Source of the DNA: Flavilitoribacter nigricans DSM 23189 = NBRC 102662
Lineage (GTDB): Bacteria; Bacteroidota; Bacteroidia; Chitinophagales; Saprospiraceae
NCBI RefSeq assembly: GCF_002646595.1
Contig: NZ_PDUD01000030.1
Location: forward strand, 124,001-188,000
Length of the DNA stretch: 64,000 nucleotides
Reading direction: 5' to 3'
Shown: positions 23,897 to 32,496 of the stretch, in pieces
Layout: each line of letters opens with the position of its first letter
Position numbering within the stretch: position 1 is the first letter of the stretch
Position numbers and translations under genes: made by a program
The notes under the pieces: model-generated
What the model saw: only the letters and a program-made list of their open reading frames with translations
Databases searched by the model: none
What the model was told of the DNA's origin: nothing

Positions 23897-25555
23897 TCAG
23901 CTACCGGATACCAGCTCCGGCAATTCCGCGGCCTTCATCCATTTTTCCAACTCTTCCTGGTAAGCCCGGGCGTAGCTGCGGACCTCCTCCTCACTCCAGC
24001 CCATCTTCGAACCGATCAGTGCGGATACTTCCGGAGTTATCTGGTGAGCCACCCGCCAGTCCAGTATCTCCAAGCGGATGCGGCGCGCCAGGATATCCCG
24101 GGGTGTGCGGGCCATCTCTTCTTCCACCTGATAGACAACTTCCGCTTTGATGTACGGATAATTTTCGTGCAGTCGTACCGATAAGGTCGGATCAGCATCG
24201 CAGTAGGCCGCTACCTGGCGGGCACGGCTCCCGTAGTTATGCAAAAGATGCCGGGCGGTATCTTCGCCAAATCCGTACTGCCGGGCCAGTTGCCTCCATT
24301 CTGCAAAATCATAGCCCTCGCCGCCTACTAAATAGTGGTCACTGGTACGGCAATCTGCGTCTATATCCAGGATACGGCAGGCTTTGTCAATGGTATCTTT
24401 TGCCATCAGACGGTAGGTGGTCCACTTGCCCCCCAACAGACTCAGCAGGCCGGAAGCCTGATCGTGTTCTACCATGTGATCCCGCAGCAGGCTTTTGGTA
24501 TCCTCCCGGGAAGAAGCAGCAACCAGCGGCCGAAGCCCACCGAACCCGGCTTTCACATCGGATGTCTTCACGGGTTGGTCCAGATAACGATTGAGCGTTT
24601 CCAGCAGGTAATCTACTTCCTGCTTTTCCAGAATAGGTTCTTCGTCTAACTGGCGATAATCCGTATCGGTAGTACCTAAGAGGACCTTATCTTCGAAAGG
24701 AATAGCAAAAACCACCCGCCCGTCTTTAGTTTCCGGGATCAGCATGGCCGCTTCACTGCCCAAAGTGTCGTAGGGAAGCATCAGATGTACCCCTTTACTG
24801 GGGCGTATCCGTGATTCCTGCTCCGGGTTGGCCATCAGTCGGATGTGATCCGAATAAGGGCCGGTACAATTGATGAACAGTTTAGCCTTGATCCGGTATT
24901 CTTCTCCGGAAAGCCCGTCCAGGATTCGCGCGCTTTCCAATTGGCCGGAATCGTCTTTATCAAATCCAGTTACTTCGGCATAATTCAGTACGGCGGCTCC
25001 TGCTTCGTCGGCACTGTGTACCAGAGCCAGGCAATAACGGGCGTCATTCAATTGCCCGTCGTAATATAGCACGGCACTGTGCAGGATCTTACCGTTGAGA
25101 CCGGGCATACGCTTCAGGGCCTGCTTTTTACTCAGCCATTCACTGCTCGGTAAGGTATCCCGTCTTCCCGCAATCCAACTGTACAGTTTCAACCCGATGG
25201 TAAAGTACAATCCGGACAACCAGGTGGCTACCGGAGTGAGCAGAGCCAGCGGACGCGCCAAGTGGGGAGCGTTCCGGATCACATAATGGCGCTCTTCCAG
25301 GCCGTGCCGGACTTGCCGCAACTGGGCAAAATCAAACTTTTTAAAAGCCTGCTCCAGATAACGAACCCCGCCGTGCACCAGTTTGGTAGAACGGGAAGAG
25401 GTACCGGATGAAAAATCTTTTTTCTCGATCAACGCCACCTTGAATCCCCGGAGTGCAGCATCCAGTGCACAACCGGCACCACTGGCTCCCGCTCCGATAA
25501 TACAGATATCAAAGGTTTCTGTTTTTAGTTGCCCCAGGTTTTCTTCGCGTGTCAT
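23897..25555 (-). CDS. glpD: glycerol-3-phosphate dehydrogenase (FAD-dependent)
   Basis: 552 residues, normal size for aerobic GlpD. FAD-binding GAGASG at residues 21-26. SSGTSSRSTKLVHGGVRYLE near 50 is the family signature, and DTDYR near 285 lies in the substrate region. A C-terminal DAO_C helical domain contains MARTPRDILARRIRLEIL. It oxidises glycerol-3-phosphate to dihydroxyacetone phosphate at the inner membrane, feeding quinone. Convergent with the MurF-like gene (22 bases between stops). No glpK or glpF nearby. A -7 box and a 12-bp inverted repeat lie upstream. Confidence 0.92.
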   Translation of the reverse strand: MTREENLGQLKTETFDICIIGAGASGAGCALDAALRGFKVALIEKKDFSSGTSSRSTKLVHGGVRYLEQAFKKFDFAQLRQVRHGLEERHYVIRNAPHLARPLALLTPVATWLSGLYFTIGLKLYSWIAGRRDTLPSSEWLSKKQALKRMPGLNGKILHSAVLYYDGQLNDARYCLALVHSADEAGAAVLNYAEVTGFDKDDSGQLESARILDGLSGEEYRIKAKLFINCTGPYSDHIRLMANPEQESRIRPSKGVHLMLPYDTLGSEAAMLIPETKDGRVVFAIPFEDKVLLGTTDTDYRQLDEEPILEKQEVDYLLETLNRYLDQPVKTSDVKAGFGGLRPLVAASSREDTKSLLRDHMVEHDQASGLLSLLGGKWTTYRLMAKDTIDKACRILDIDADCRTSDHYLVGGEGYDFAEWRQLARQYGFGEDTARHLLHNYGSRARQVAAYCDADPTLSVRLHENYPYIKAEVVYQVEEEMARTPRDILARRIRLEILDWRVAHQITPEVSALIGSKMGWSEEEVRSYARAYQEELEKWMKAAELPELVSGS

Positions 25556-25558
25556 CCG

Positions 25559-25642
25559 GCGTCATTTTACAGTTTCAGTTCAGATCACTCAATAAGAATG
25601 CTCCAAACTATCTTTTGTTTGCCAAAAGTAGTAAAATGACGC
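25559..25642 (-). promoter_or_regulatory. glpD promoter region bracketed by a 12-bp inverted repeat
   Basis: Minus-strand -7 box TACTTTTG at 25623-25630. Perfect inverted arms GCGTCATTTTAC (25559-25570) and GTAAAATGACGC (25631-25642) sit on either side, 60 bases apart. They could be paired operator half-sites. No regulator gene of the GlpR type is adjacent. Confidence 0.4.
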
Positions 25643-25673
25643 AAGAAGGATCGATTCCGGGCGGACGGTAATT

Positions 25674-28100
25674 CTATTCTGGGCTGATTTCGAAATAGGC
25701 GGCAAGCGGCACGAACGTAAAGTCCCAGCGGTAAGCTCCGGTCAGTTCACTCGATGGATTTTTTCCACCGCTACTCTGGGAAAAGAACAGGCCGCCTTTT
25801 TCCCGCTTGTTTCCTTCGTAGCTGATCACTTCAATCACTGCCAGTACGTCGCCTTCTGCATGTAGATCCAGATCCCGCAGATCCTTACTGATCCAGCCGG
25901 TCCGGTCGCCGGTCTCTACATAGACCGGATCTGTGGACAATTGGTAAACGGGACGCCCCTGCTCCACCTCGTAAAAAAACAGTTGCAGCGTAGCATTGCG
26001 ACAAAGGTTATGAGCCAGATGAAATTGAAAGGAGGTCAGCTGATCGATGCCGGCTGGTTTATTGATCAATACTCCATAGCGCATTCCCTTACCGTGAGTT
26101 CCACTCCAGCCGCTGTTGACCCGCGAGACGCGGTCGTTTCCGATCCTTTCTATCGGATCATTTGTAGCATTTGAGGATTGATGTGGGGTTCGTACCGGCA
26201 ATTCGTGCAGTTGCAATTCCGGAACCGGAACTGCAACCGGCGATGACAATTTATCATCCTCCGATCCCCATTTTGGCAGCTCCGTCCGTGGTACAAACCG
26301 CCGGGCCATAAATGCCTCCTGGGATGCCATGAATTGTGACCACTGGTCATCACCGGATCCGATCGACTGCCAGGCAGTATCTTTTTTATCTCTTAGTCTG
26401 ATCATAACGGCCTCCAGTTTTTCCTGTTTCCAGCGGTCCAGCCCTTTAGCCAGGAATTTCCACTCCCCATCTACCGTCCAGAGATACAGGTTTTCTCCCG
26501 CCGGTATACCCGACCACGAATTGGGCTGTCCATTGAGATAGGTCTGGATCAGTCCACCATCAAAGGCTGCTCTTGAGATCACCAATCTGTAGGTTTTACC
26601 ACCTTTTACCTCCTGGATAATGATCATATCCTCAGGCGTACGGGCGGCTATATACGGGTCGGCGGCGTACAGATCAAAATCCCCTTTTACCCAGACGGTA
26701 AACTGACTTCTGCCTTCCTGCCATTGTCCGTACAAACCTTGGGGCCGGGAAACCGGTACCGGAGCGAATTCAAGCGCTCTTACTTCGGATGATCGTACCC
26801 CGTACGAAGCAACTGTAGCGAGACTGGCTATACTGATGTCCGGCAGGGTATTTCCTTCGACAGACGATTTTGGTGAGTCATCCCATTCCCGCGTCGTAGT
26901 GGTTTCGCTTTCCGCAGGGATAGGGGAGTGAGCCCCATTTTCTACCGGCGCGTTCGTTTCCAAAACAGCGGTGGTTGACTCTTGTGGTATTTGCATTCTA
27001 ATTTTTTGTAGAATAGGGAAGTGGTCTATGACCGGAAGTTCGCGGGGATTGACCGCGGCCAGCAAGGGTAATGCCAGCAAACCAATAAGCAGAATTCCAA
27101 GGCGACACCGGCTGGACAAACTTTTCCCGGAAGCTGATACTCCCAGAGCAGCAATTATCCGCTGTTTTACCATAGATGGCTGGGCCATGGTCACCGCCAG
27201 GGTCGTTCGCGCCCGGGAAGTCCTGACTAATCTTTTGGCTACAGCCAAAAGGATTGCGGCATAGTCCGCCCGATCCACTCCGCTGTGGATCACCATCTCA
27301 TCACAGGCCTTTTCTCTTTCCAGCAGAAAGCGACGATTTATCCACCATAAGAGGGGATGAAACCAATAGGCAGCCAAAACGAGCTGACCTAAAAGGTGAA
27401 AGTAAAAATCATTGCGGCGGATATGCGCCATCTCGTGCAGTAATACGGTTTCGAATTCTTCGGTTTTCCAGGCAGTTATTCCAGCCGGTAATAAAATGAT
27501 GGGCTCCGGATTGTTCCACGTCATTGGGCTCCGGATCGAGTGATGTTGGTAGATGGACAAAGAGGTTTTAATACCCAATCCTTTAGCTATCGCCCCAATT
27601 AGCGGAGTATCTGCTGCACTGAGTAGGGTAGCCTCCCGCCGAAAATGTTCCAGTTGCAAGAGACTCACCAACATTCTGATAATGACCCAGGCCATTCCCA
27701 ACAGCCAGATCGCAAACAGTATGGCTGTCCAGGGTGTGGCTTTTTCTACGGTAAGCGGAGCGGCCTCCGCTGTCGGTGTCGGGTAAGGTTCATAATTATT
27801 GAAGGATGCTACCGGATTTGGTACCTCCACCGGCGCAGTATATTTAATCGAAGCAACCTCCAGCCATAATTGTGTAGGTATTGCCTCCGATCGCGTAGGC
27901 GTTTCTGCAGGAGGTAGTATTCGGAGATGCCACGCCGGCAGCAATACATTTAATGCCGGCAGCAGCAATAGGGCGATCATCCCCACACTGATCACCCAGT
28001 GATGCAGGGCGGCCGAAGCCTTTCGGAAAATGAATAACAGGCTGATCAGCAGCAATAGGATCAGACTTGCTTTGACAATAATTTCCAGCGCAAATTCCAT
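25674..28100 (-). CDS. BlaR1/MecR1-type M56 membrane protease with unusual C-terminal sensor
   Basis: Chosen start ATG at 28100 (M-EFALEIIVKASL). A longer frame exists to 28217 but overlaps the upstream repressor gene and adds a non-protein-like segment. 808 residues: two membrane helices, a loop, a third helix near 125, then the zinc protease domain with HEMAH (222-226) and EKACDE (263-268). A fourth helix follows near 333-349. The rest, about 460 residues, is extracytoplasmic. It lacks the penicillin-binding SxxK/KTG sensor of BlaR1, and ends in a beta-rich jelly-roll-like module. In BlaR1/MecR1 systems ligand binding outside triggers cleavage of the partner repressor; here the inducer is likely not a beta-lactam (inference). 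Downstream of the BlaI-like gene. Confidence 0.83.
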   Translation of the reverse strand: MEFALEIIVKASLILLLLISLLFIFRKASAALHHWVISVGMIALLLLPALNVLLPAWHLRILPPAETPTRSEAIPTQLWLEVASIKYTAPVEVPNPVASFNNYEPYPTPTAEAAPLTVEKATPWTAILFAIWLLGMAWVIIRMLVSLLQLEHFRREATLLSAADTPLIGAIAKGLGIKTSLSIYQHHSIRSPMTWNNPEPIILLPAGITAWKTEEFETVLLHEMAHIRRNDFYFHLLGQLVLAAYWFHPLLWWINRRFLLEREKACDEMVIHSGVDRADYAAILLAVAKRLVRTSRARTTLAVTMAQPSMVKQRIIAALGVSASGKSLSSRCRLGILLIGLLALPLLAAVNPRELPVIDHFPILQKIRMQIPQESTTAVLETNAPVENGAHSPIPAESETTTTREWDDSPKSSVEGNTLPDISIASLATVASYGVRSSEVRALEFAPVPVSRPQGLYGQWQEGRSQFTVWVKGDFDLYAADPYIAARTPEDMIIIQEVKGGKTYRLVISRAAFDGGLIQTYLNGQPNSWSGIPAGENLYLWTVDGEWKFLAKGLDRWKQEKLEAVMIRLRDKKDTAWQSIGSGDDQWSQFMASQEAFMARRFVPRTELPKWGSEDDKLSSPVAVPVPELQLHELPVRTPHQSSNATNDPIERIGNDRVSRVNSGWSGTHGKGMRYGVLINKPAGIDQLTSFQFHLAHNLCRNATLQLFFYEVEQGRPVYQLSTDPVYVETGDRTGWISKDLRDLDLHAEGDVLAVIEVISYEGNKREKGGLFFSQSSGGKNPSSELTGAYRWDFTFVPLAAYFEISPE

Positions 28101-28152
28101 GACACAGTGGATTTTGAGAAATGATAAAAGCTCGGACTTAACAACAGAAGTA

Positions 28153-28536
28153 TTACTTATCTCTGGCTTCGCGGATGATCTTATCCAGTTCTTCCAGCTC
28201 TTCGGGGCGAAGATCATTATCCGGATCCTGAATAAAAGCGGCTACCGCTTCCGAAATGGAACCTCCGAAAAAGGTGCGCAGCAGATGGTTCAATCTTTGG
28301 TGTTTTACCTTTTCCACCCCGGCAACCGGCCGGTAAATAAACTGCCGGCCGGACTTGGAGTGACTCAGATGCCCTTTTTCTTCCAGAATGCGCAACAGCG
28401 AACGTACCGTGGCGTATCCAGGCGCGTCGGGTAGTTGTTCCTGTACGGCCTGCGCGGAGAGTTCTCCGTGCTGAAAGAACAGGTCCATGATCTGCCGCTC
28501 TCTGCGGCTAAGCTGGTGGGGATCGGGTATTTCCAT
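28153..28536 (-). CDS. BlaI/MecI/CopY-family repressor
   Basis: Start taken at the ATG at 28536; a TTG one codon earlier is less likely. 127 residues, typical BlaI size. Winged helix at about 8-75 with LSRRERQIMDLFF, LPDAPGYATVRSLLRILEEKG and the wing HSKSGRQFIYRP. The C-terminal dimer region has MecI-like helices. Known of the family: a dimer binds inverted repeats over its own promoter and is inactivated by cleavage by the M56 partner, whose gene follows 52 bases downstream. Two matching palindromes lie just upstream at 28549-28571 and 28604-28630. Confidence 0.9.
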   Translation of the reverse strand: MEIPDPHQLSRRERQIMDLFFQHGELSAQAVQEQLPDAPGYATVRSLLRILEEKGHLSHSKSGRQFIYRPVAGVEKVKHQRLNHLLRTFFGGSISEAVAAFIQDPDNDLRPEELEELDKIIREARDK

Positions 28537-28548
28537 CAAAACATATTT

Positions 28549-28571
28549 AAAGTGTGAAAAAATTCACATTT
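28549..28571. promoter_or_regulatory. BlaI-type operator 1
   Basis: Palindrome with arms TGTGAA and TTCACA around AAAA (centre 28560.5), 13 bases upstream of the repressor ATG, covering the expected start of transcription. Confidence 0.75.
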
Positions 28572-28602
28572 CAAATATCAGGGATAATAATTGAAAAAGC
28601 AA
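28572..28602 (-). promoter_or_regulatory. promoter of the blaI/blaR1-like operon
   Basis: Minus strand: TTG (28600-28602), 20 bases, then GATATTTG (28572-28579), one mismatch to TAnnTTTG. It lies exactly between the two operators. Confidence 0.55.
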
Positions 28603-28603
28603 G

Positions 28604-28630
28604 TTAAGTGTGAAAAAATTCGCACTTTAA
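28604..28630. promoter_or_regulatory. BlaI-type operator 2
   Basis: Arms AAGTGTGAA and TTCGCACTT around AAAA (one mismatch), centre 28616.5, that is 56 bp from operator 1. It lies just upstream of the -33 element. Confidence 0.72.
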
Positions 28631-28642
28631 TCAAAATAAGCG

Positions 28643-28972
28643 CTAATGTCGGTAGAAATCCCGGCCATCCAGGGTCATGTACACCCGGCCGGTAGTGATC
28701 TCGATGGAAGGAGGCGTGTCGATCCGGAAACTTTTGCGACCACCGTCCCAGTCGAAGATGATCCGACGGTTGGTGATATTGACCCGGCAGTCCTGCAGTT
28801 CGCGGTTGCGTCTCTGGTAAAACCCGAAACCATTGGCAGCGATCTCGATAAAATGTTTATTGGAGCTCCAGGCTCCCAAAAAAATGAGCTCATCGTCTTC
28901 CAGTGGTCTTTGGCAGGAAGGGATGGTAAATACGAGCAGGCTAAGTGCGATAAGAAACATATTGATCTTCAT
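28643..28972 (-). CDS. small lipoprotein of unknown function
   Basis: 109 residues. Signal peptide with lipobox IPSC (Cys20) followed by QRPLEDDE. The mature part, about 90 residues, is beta-strand-rich (FIEIAANGFGFYQ, CRVNITNRRIIFDW, GRVYMTLDG), like a small lipocalin- or META-type barrel. One Cys in the mature chain besides the lipid-bearing one. It lies directly upstream of the blaI-type operators on the same strand but is separated from that operon by its promoter. Function unknown. An opposite-strand frame over the same bases looks like a shadow. Confidence 0.7.
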   Translation of the reverse strand: MKINMFLIALSLLVFTIPSCQRPLEDDELIFLGAWSSNKHFIEIAANGFGFYQRRNRELQDCRVNITNRRIIFDWDGGRKSFRIDTPPSIEITTGRVYMTLDGRDFYRH

Positions 28973-29050
28973 GAGTAGTGGTTTTACTCATTAGATGCTG
29001 CTTAGTGATCGGCTCCCCCTTTGCCGCTCCGTTAAAATTGTCTTAAAACC

Positions 29051-30196
29051 CTACTCCCGGATCGCCCAGGCCCGTTGTAAAGATTCGGGGATCTCAAAGT
29101 TCCGGCCCTTGTACTTGTCAAAATAGTTGACCATAGCCTGTGTGGTCCGCCGCGCCAGATGCTGAATGAATAGATGGAGCGGCCCCTGGAGTTTGTCCTC
29201 CAGACGTTCTCCCCAGTTAAAATAGGCTTTGATGAATTCGGGGATCAGGGCGCCCAGGCATCCGGTTTCGGTTGTCACGCCCAGCAGCGCGGCCTGCTCT
29301 CGTCCGATCATATGGATCATCAGTAGTTCCGGAGTCCGTTCGAAATCAGTGGGCAGATTGGTTTTAGTAAATTCGATGAGGGCTTTCACCAGGAGTTGGC
29401 CGGCTTCGGAAGCAGCCGCCTGCCGTTTCATGATGGTCCGCAGCAGATCTCGCGCGTCTTCGAGATCCGTGGGAAGCAGATCCACGTCTACGCCTAATAG
29501 TTCACCGATGTAATTCCAGGTAAACAGGTAGGCCTTCAACCGCTCTTCGGATTCCGGTACATTGAAATCCGTCAGCGTATCCAGTGGGCTGATACTGAAT
29601 GTCATGAGGGTTTGAGCGAGATCCTCCTGATTGATCGGTACTCCCAACTCAGTGGTATCCCATTGGTCTGCCGGCATGAAATGACGCACCGAAGCGTGGA
29701 TAAGTCTGACTTTTTGAATAGCCTGCAATCCTTTGCCCCCCGGAGCCAGATTACCGGGAGCCATTACATCCAGCAGAAACTGGCCGGTTTCCGCAACCCG
29801 GCGGGCAAAAATTTTCATATCGCTGCCCTGATGCGTGAGCCGGCTGGTCTTTTCCAGCACAACGGCTCCTTTGGCATTGAGATACAGCTGCGGCAATGAT
29901 TTATAGTAGAGGAAAAGCAAAAACTTGGGACCGTGATCGATGAATAATTCGCTGGCTTTGCGCACCTGTTCCCAATTCGCATGGGCGGGCAATTCCCGGT
30001 GGGCATGGATGAAGTCCTGTAATTTTGGAGTGAGTTCGCGGACCGGGATCTCGACATTCGTGATCAACTGCTCGAAGATCTTCCGGGCACCCGCGGGGCC
30101 CTGTTCGGTGACCAGTTCGGCAATGAGTGCATCGGCTTTCGGATCGCCGATCAGGCGTTTGCGGTCCAGTAATTCATTGGTCCATTTTTGGGACAT
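29051..30196 (-). CDS. MpaB/DUF2236-family oxygenase
   Basis: Start taken at the ATG at 30196 (MSQKWTNELL); the longer frame adds a short hydrophobic stretch unlike the family. 381 residues, all-helical. Seen: VRLIHASVRHFM near residue 180, the conserved His-containing motif of the family related to rubber oxygenase (latex clearing protein) and fungal MpaB, and QEDLAQTLMTFS near 213, typical of DUF2236. The family includes heme-dependent or predicted oxygenases. Substrate unknown. No signal peptide. It stands alone between a lipoprotein gene and two small membrane-protein genes. Confidence 0.78.
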   Translation of the reverse strand: MSQKWTNELLDRKRLIGDPKADALIAELVTEQGPAGARKIFEQLITNVEIPVRELTPKLQDFIHAHRELPAHANWEQVRKASELFIDHGPKFLLFLYYKSLPQLYLNAKGAVVLEKTSRLTHQGSDMKIFARRVAETGQFLLDVMAPGNLAPGGKGLQAIQKVRLIHASVRHFMPADQWDTTELGVPINQEDLAQTLMTFSISPLDTLTDFNVPESEERLKAYLFTWNYIGELLGVDVDLLPTDLEDARDLLRTIMKRQAAASEAGQLLVKALIEFTKTNLPTDFERTPELLMIHMIGREQAALLGVTTETGCLGALIPEFIKAYFNWGERLEDKLQGPLHLFIQHLARRTTQAMVNYFDKYKGRNFEIPESLQRAWAIRE

Positions 30197-30249
30197 GGGT
30201 TTGAGGTATTTTATGATAAAGCAAAATACCAATTTTCAGAGACAAAAAC

Positions 30250-30609
30250 TTATTGCCCCAGATCCCAAAACGAACGCGGCCGACGGTAAACGCGCAAGGT
30301 ATCCCTCAGCGTGATCAGCAGATAAGCCAGTACCGGTACGGAAAGTAATATGGCGGAAAGCAGGGATAAGTCGATAAAAAAGATCAGGATGAATACGATC
30401 AGTAATGTCCAGAATACCGGTCCGCGCTGCCGGTATTTGTAGGTCCGCCAGAAAAAAGCAGCACTGGCCGCCTGCCAGGCTAATACCAGACCCAGTCCCC
30501 AATTGGCGCTTTCGAAGGGACTCTGACTGAATATCAGCAGCAGGATCCCCAGGAGGAGCAAAATGATCTGCCCGGTCAGATCGACCTTCATTTCATTACG
30601 CGATATCAT
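30250..30609 (-). CDS. small membrane protein
   Basis: 119 residues, or 113 if the second Met at 30591 is used. Predicted four membrane helices (about 14-28, 38-53, 65-80, 82-99), with a basic C-terminus YRRPRSFWDLGQ. Its first start overlaps the upstream gene by 14 bases; the second leaves a 4-base gap. Either way the two are co-transcribed. Function unknown; no motif recognised. Confidence 0.65.
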   Translation of the reverse strand: MISRNEMKVDLTGQIILLLLGILLLIFSQSPFESANWGLGLVLAWQAASAAFFWRTYKYRQRGPVFWTLLIVFILIFFIDLSLLSAILLSVPVLAYLLITLRDTLRVYRRPRSFWDLGQ

Positions 30610-31012
30610 GTGTTGCTTGCTTGCCTGCTAAACAATAGTTTTTATAGGAATAGATCATATAAATGACCCCGGCAACAAAGCTAATGAAGATAGCTACAAA
30701 AAAAGCTATTTCAATAAAATCGTTGTTGTTACCCAAATCCAACTGGTTCAGAATGTAACCTACGCTAAAAAATAAACTACTGAAGGTAATAGCTGTTATC
30801 AAGTATATGCGCCGGTAATGATCATTCAGTCCAAATCCCAGTAAGAGGGCTGAAAATAACTGCCAGCCCCCCAGCAGCAGTAAAAAGAATAATCCCATTA
30901 TCAGGTTATTATCCGGTCCGATCAGGGAAAAGAACGAACAAAAAGTAACTGCAGCGATCAAAGCTGACTGCAACAGCAGATCCAGCAACTGGAAGGTTTT
31001 GATGATTTTCAT
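30596..31012 (-). CDS. small four-helix membrane protein
   Basis: 138 residues with four predicted membrane helices (about 8-30, 36-60, 68-88, 100-125). The helix arrangement and the loop pattern W/GGWQ...FW/YxxxY resemble the next gene, so the pair may be paralogues. Preceded by a consensus promoter on the minus strand at 31114-31144, leaving a leader of about 95 bases. Function unknown. Confidence 0.65.
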   Translation of the reverse strand: MKIIKTFQLLDLLLQSALIAAVTFCSFFSLIGPDNNLIMGLFFLLLLGGWQLFSALLLGFGLNDHYRRIYLITAITFSSLFFSVGYILNQLDLGNNNDFIEIAFFVAIFISFVAGVIYMIYSYKNYCLAGKQATHDIA

Positions 31013-31113
31013 AGTCTCGGGCTTTCAGGGTCATACAGTTCGGTAACTGTAAATGCTTTGGGAAGCTACCCGTCACCAGCATTGATCAGCGGTTCATACG
31101 GTAGCTTGCTAGA

Positions 31114-31144
31114 CAAATATACATTATAAAATCAAAACTTTCAA
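31114..31144 (-). promoter_or_regulatory. minus-strand promoter TTG-N20-TATATTTG
   Basis: -7 box at 31114-31121 is a perfect TAnnTTTG and the TTG at 31142-31144 is well spaced. Drives the two small membrane-protein genes. Confidence 0.6.
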
Positions 31145-31156
31145 TAAATATTGAAA
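31139..31156. promoter_or_regulatory. palindrome overlapping the divergent promoter region
   Basis: TTTCAATAAATATTGAAA: 7-bp arms around AAAT. It overlaps the -33 element of the leftward promoter and lies 17 bases before the nitroreductase ATG. Plausible operator, perhaps for the Crp/Fnr-type regulator encoded downstream (inference). Confidence 0.4.
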
Positions 31157-31172
31157 ATAATATAAGTTATTT

Positions 31173-31742
31173 ATGGACGCAGCACTTTTGAATGATCTGA
31201 TCCGGAAACGCCGGTCAATTTTTCCCGAATCCTATATTGAAAAACCGATTGAAAAAAAGATCATTGAGCAGGTTCTGGAAAATGCGAACTGGGCCCCCAA
31301 CCATAAACTTACCGAACCCTGGCGATTCAGGATTTACCAGGGAAAAGCGCTGCAGAGCCTGTCGGATTACCTGGCCAACTGGTACCGCGAAAACACCCCT
31401 CCCGAGCAGTTTTCAGCCAAGAAATACGAAAAGACCCAAAATAAACCACTGCGTTCGGATTGCGTCATTGCCATCTGCATGCAGCGCGATCCGAAAGAAA
31501 GCCTGCCCGAGTGGGAAGAAGTGGCCGCAGTAGCCTGTGCCGTACAAAATATGTGGCTGACCTGCACCGCATACGGCATCGGTTCGTACTGGAGTTCGCC
31601 CCGGTCCATCATCGAAGCGCGGGAATTTTTGGATCTAGCGGATGGTGAACTTTGTCTGGGCTTATTCTACATGGGTTACCACGCACTGCCGGATCTTCCG
31701 GGAAGGAGAAGTCCGATCGAAGAGAAAGTGACCTGGGTATAA
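31173..31742 (+). CDS. nitroreductase-family FMN protein
   Basis: 189 residues, normal for the small YdjA/NfnB-like nitroreductase group. FMN-binding RKRRSIF near residue 11, ANWAPNHKLTEPWRF near 38, AVQNMWLTCTAYGIGSYW near 123, and the Gly-rich end LFYMGYHALPDLPGRR with Arg. It reduces nitro compounds or quinones with NAD(P)H; the natural substrate is unknown. Followed 49 bases later by a Crp/Fnr regulator gene on the same strand, so probably an operon. Confidence 0.87.
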   Translation: MDAALLNDLIRKRRSIFPESYIEKPIEKKIIEQVLENANWAPNHKLTEPWRFRIYQGKALQSLSDYLANWYRENTPPEQFSAKKYEKTQNKPLRSDCVIAICMQRDPKESLPEWEEVAAVACAVQNMWLTCTAYGIGSYWSSPRSIIEAREFLDLADGELCLGLFYMGYHALPDLPGRRSPIEEKVTWV

Positions 31743-31791
31743 ATGAACCGCTCCATGCCTTTGGGCCCCGTACCCGCAAAACAACCAAACT

Positions 31792-32481
31792 ATGAATGAT
31801 CCAAAATCTCTGTGGTTTTTAGAAAATATTGACATCTCCGGGCTGTTCTGTCCTAAAAAGATGGACTCGGCGCACGAAGCACAAACGCACAAGACTTTCA
31901 AAAAGGGAGATTACATCTACCTGCCCGAGGAGCACGCCGATAAGGTCTATTTTCTGACGGAAGGTCGGGTCAAGATCGGCAACTACGGAGATTCCGGTAA
32001 AGAGATCACCAAGACCATTCTGGGACCGGGTGAGGTATTCGGCGAGCTTTCCCTGATCGGCCAGACGGAACGGCGCGATTTTGCCTACGCGATGGAAAAA
32101 ACCAGTTGCTGTGTGCTGACGGTAGATGAAATGAAAAATCTGATGCGGGATCACGGAGGCCTCAACCTTTTCCTGATGAAGATCATGGGTTCGCGCGTCC
32201 TGCAAATGGAACAACGCCTCGAATCGCTGGTATTTAAAGATTCCCGCACCCGCATCGTGGAGTTCATTCTGGAAATGGCCGAAAAACGCGGCCAGCGGGT
32301 CGGTTACGAGTACGTCGTTCGAAAATTCATCACACATCAGGAAATTGCCAACATCACCGCTACCTCCCGGCAAACCGTTACTACCGTCCTGAACGAGCTT
32401 CGCAACAAAAATCTCCTTACCTTTGACCGCCGTCGTCTGCTGATCCGAGACCTGGATGCGCTGCGGCAGGAAATTACTTAA
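31792..32481 (+). CDS. Crp/Fnr-family transcriptional regulator
   Basis: 229 residues. A cyclic-nucleotide-binding beta-barrel (about 10-125) includes FKKGDYIYLP, GRVKIGNYGDSGKE and LGPGEVFGELSLIG. A dimer helix follows, then a winged helix with THQEIANITATSRQTVTTVL as the recognition helix (about 185-205). Cys residues at the start and in TSCCVLT do not form the Fnr iron-sulfur pattern, so oxygen sensing by a 4Fe-4S cluster is not supported. The family in Bacteroidota often responds to stress or redox signals. Adjacent nitroreductase and a palindrome upstream are candidate targets. Confidence 0.88.
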   Translation: MNDPKSLWFLENIDISGLFCPKKMDSAHEAQTHKTFKKGDYIYLPEEHADKVYFLTEGRVKIGNYGDSGKEITKTILGPGEVFGELSLIGQTERRDFAYAMEKTSCCVLTVDEMKNLMRDHGGLNLFLMKIMGSRVLQMEQRLESLVFKDSRTRIVEFILEMAEKRGQRVGYEYVVRKFITHQEIANITATSRQTVTTVLNELRNKNLLTFDRRRLLIRDLDALRQEIT

Positions 32482-32496
32482 AGTGGCAGGAAATGT

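Noticed and set aside
28646-28978. 110-codon plus-strand frame opposite a lipoprotein gene
   Set aside because: The minus strand gives a signal peptide and lipobox; the plus frame gives neither.
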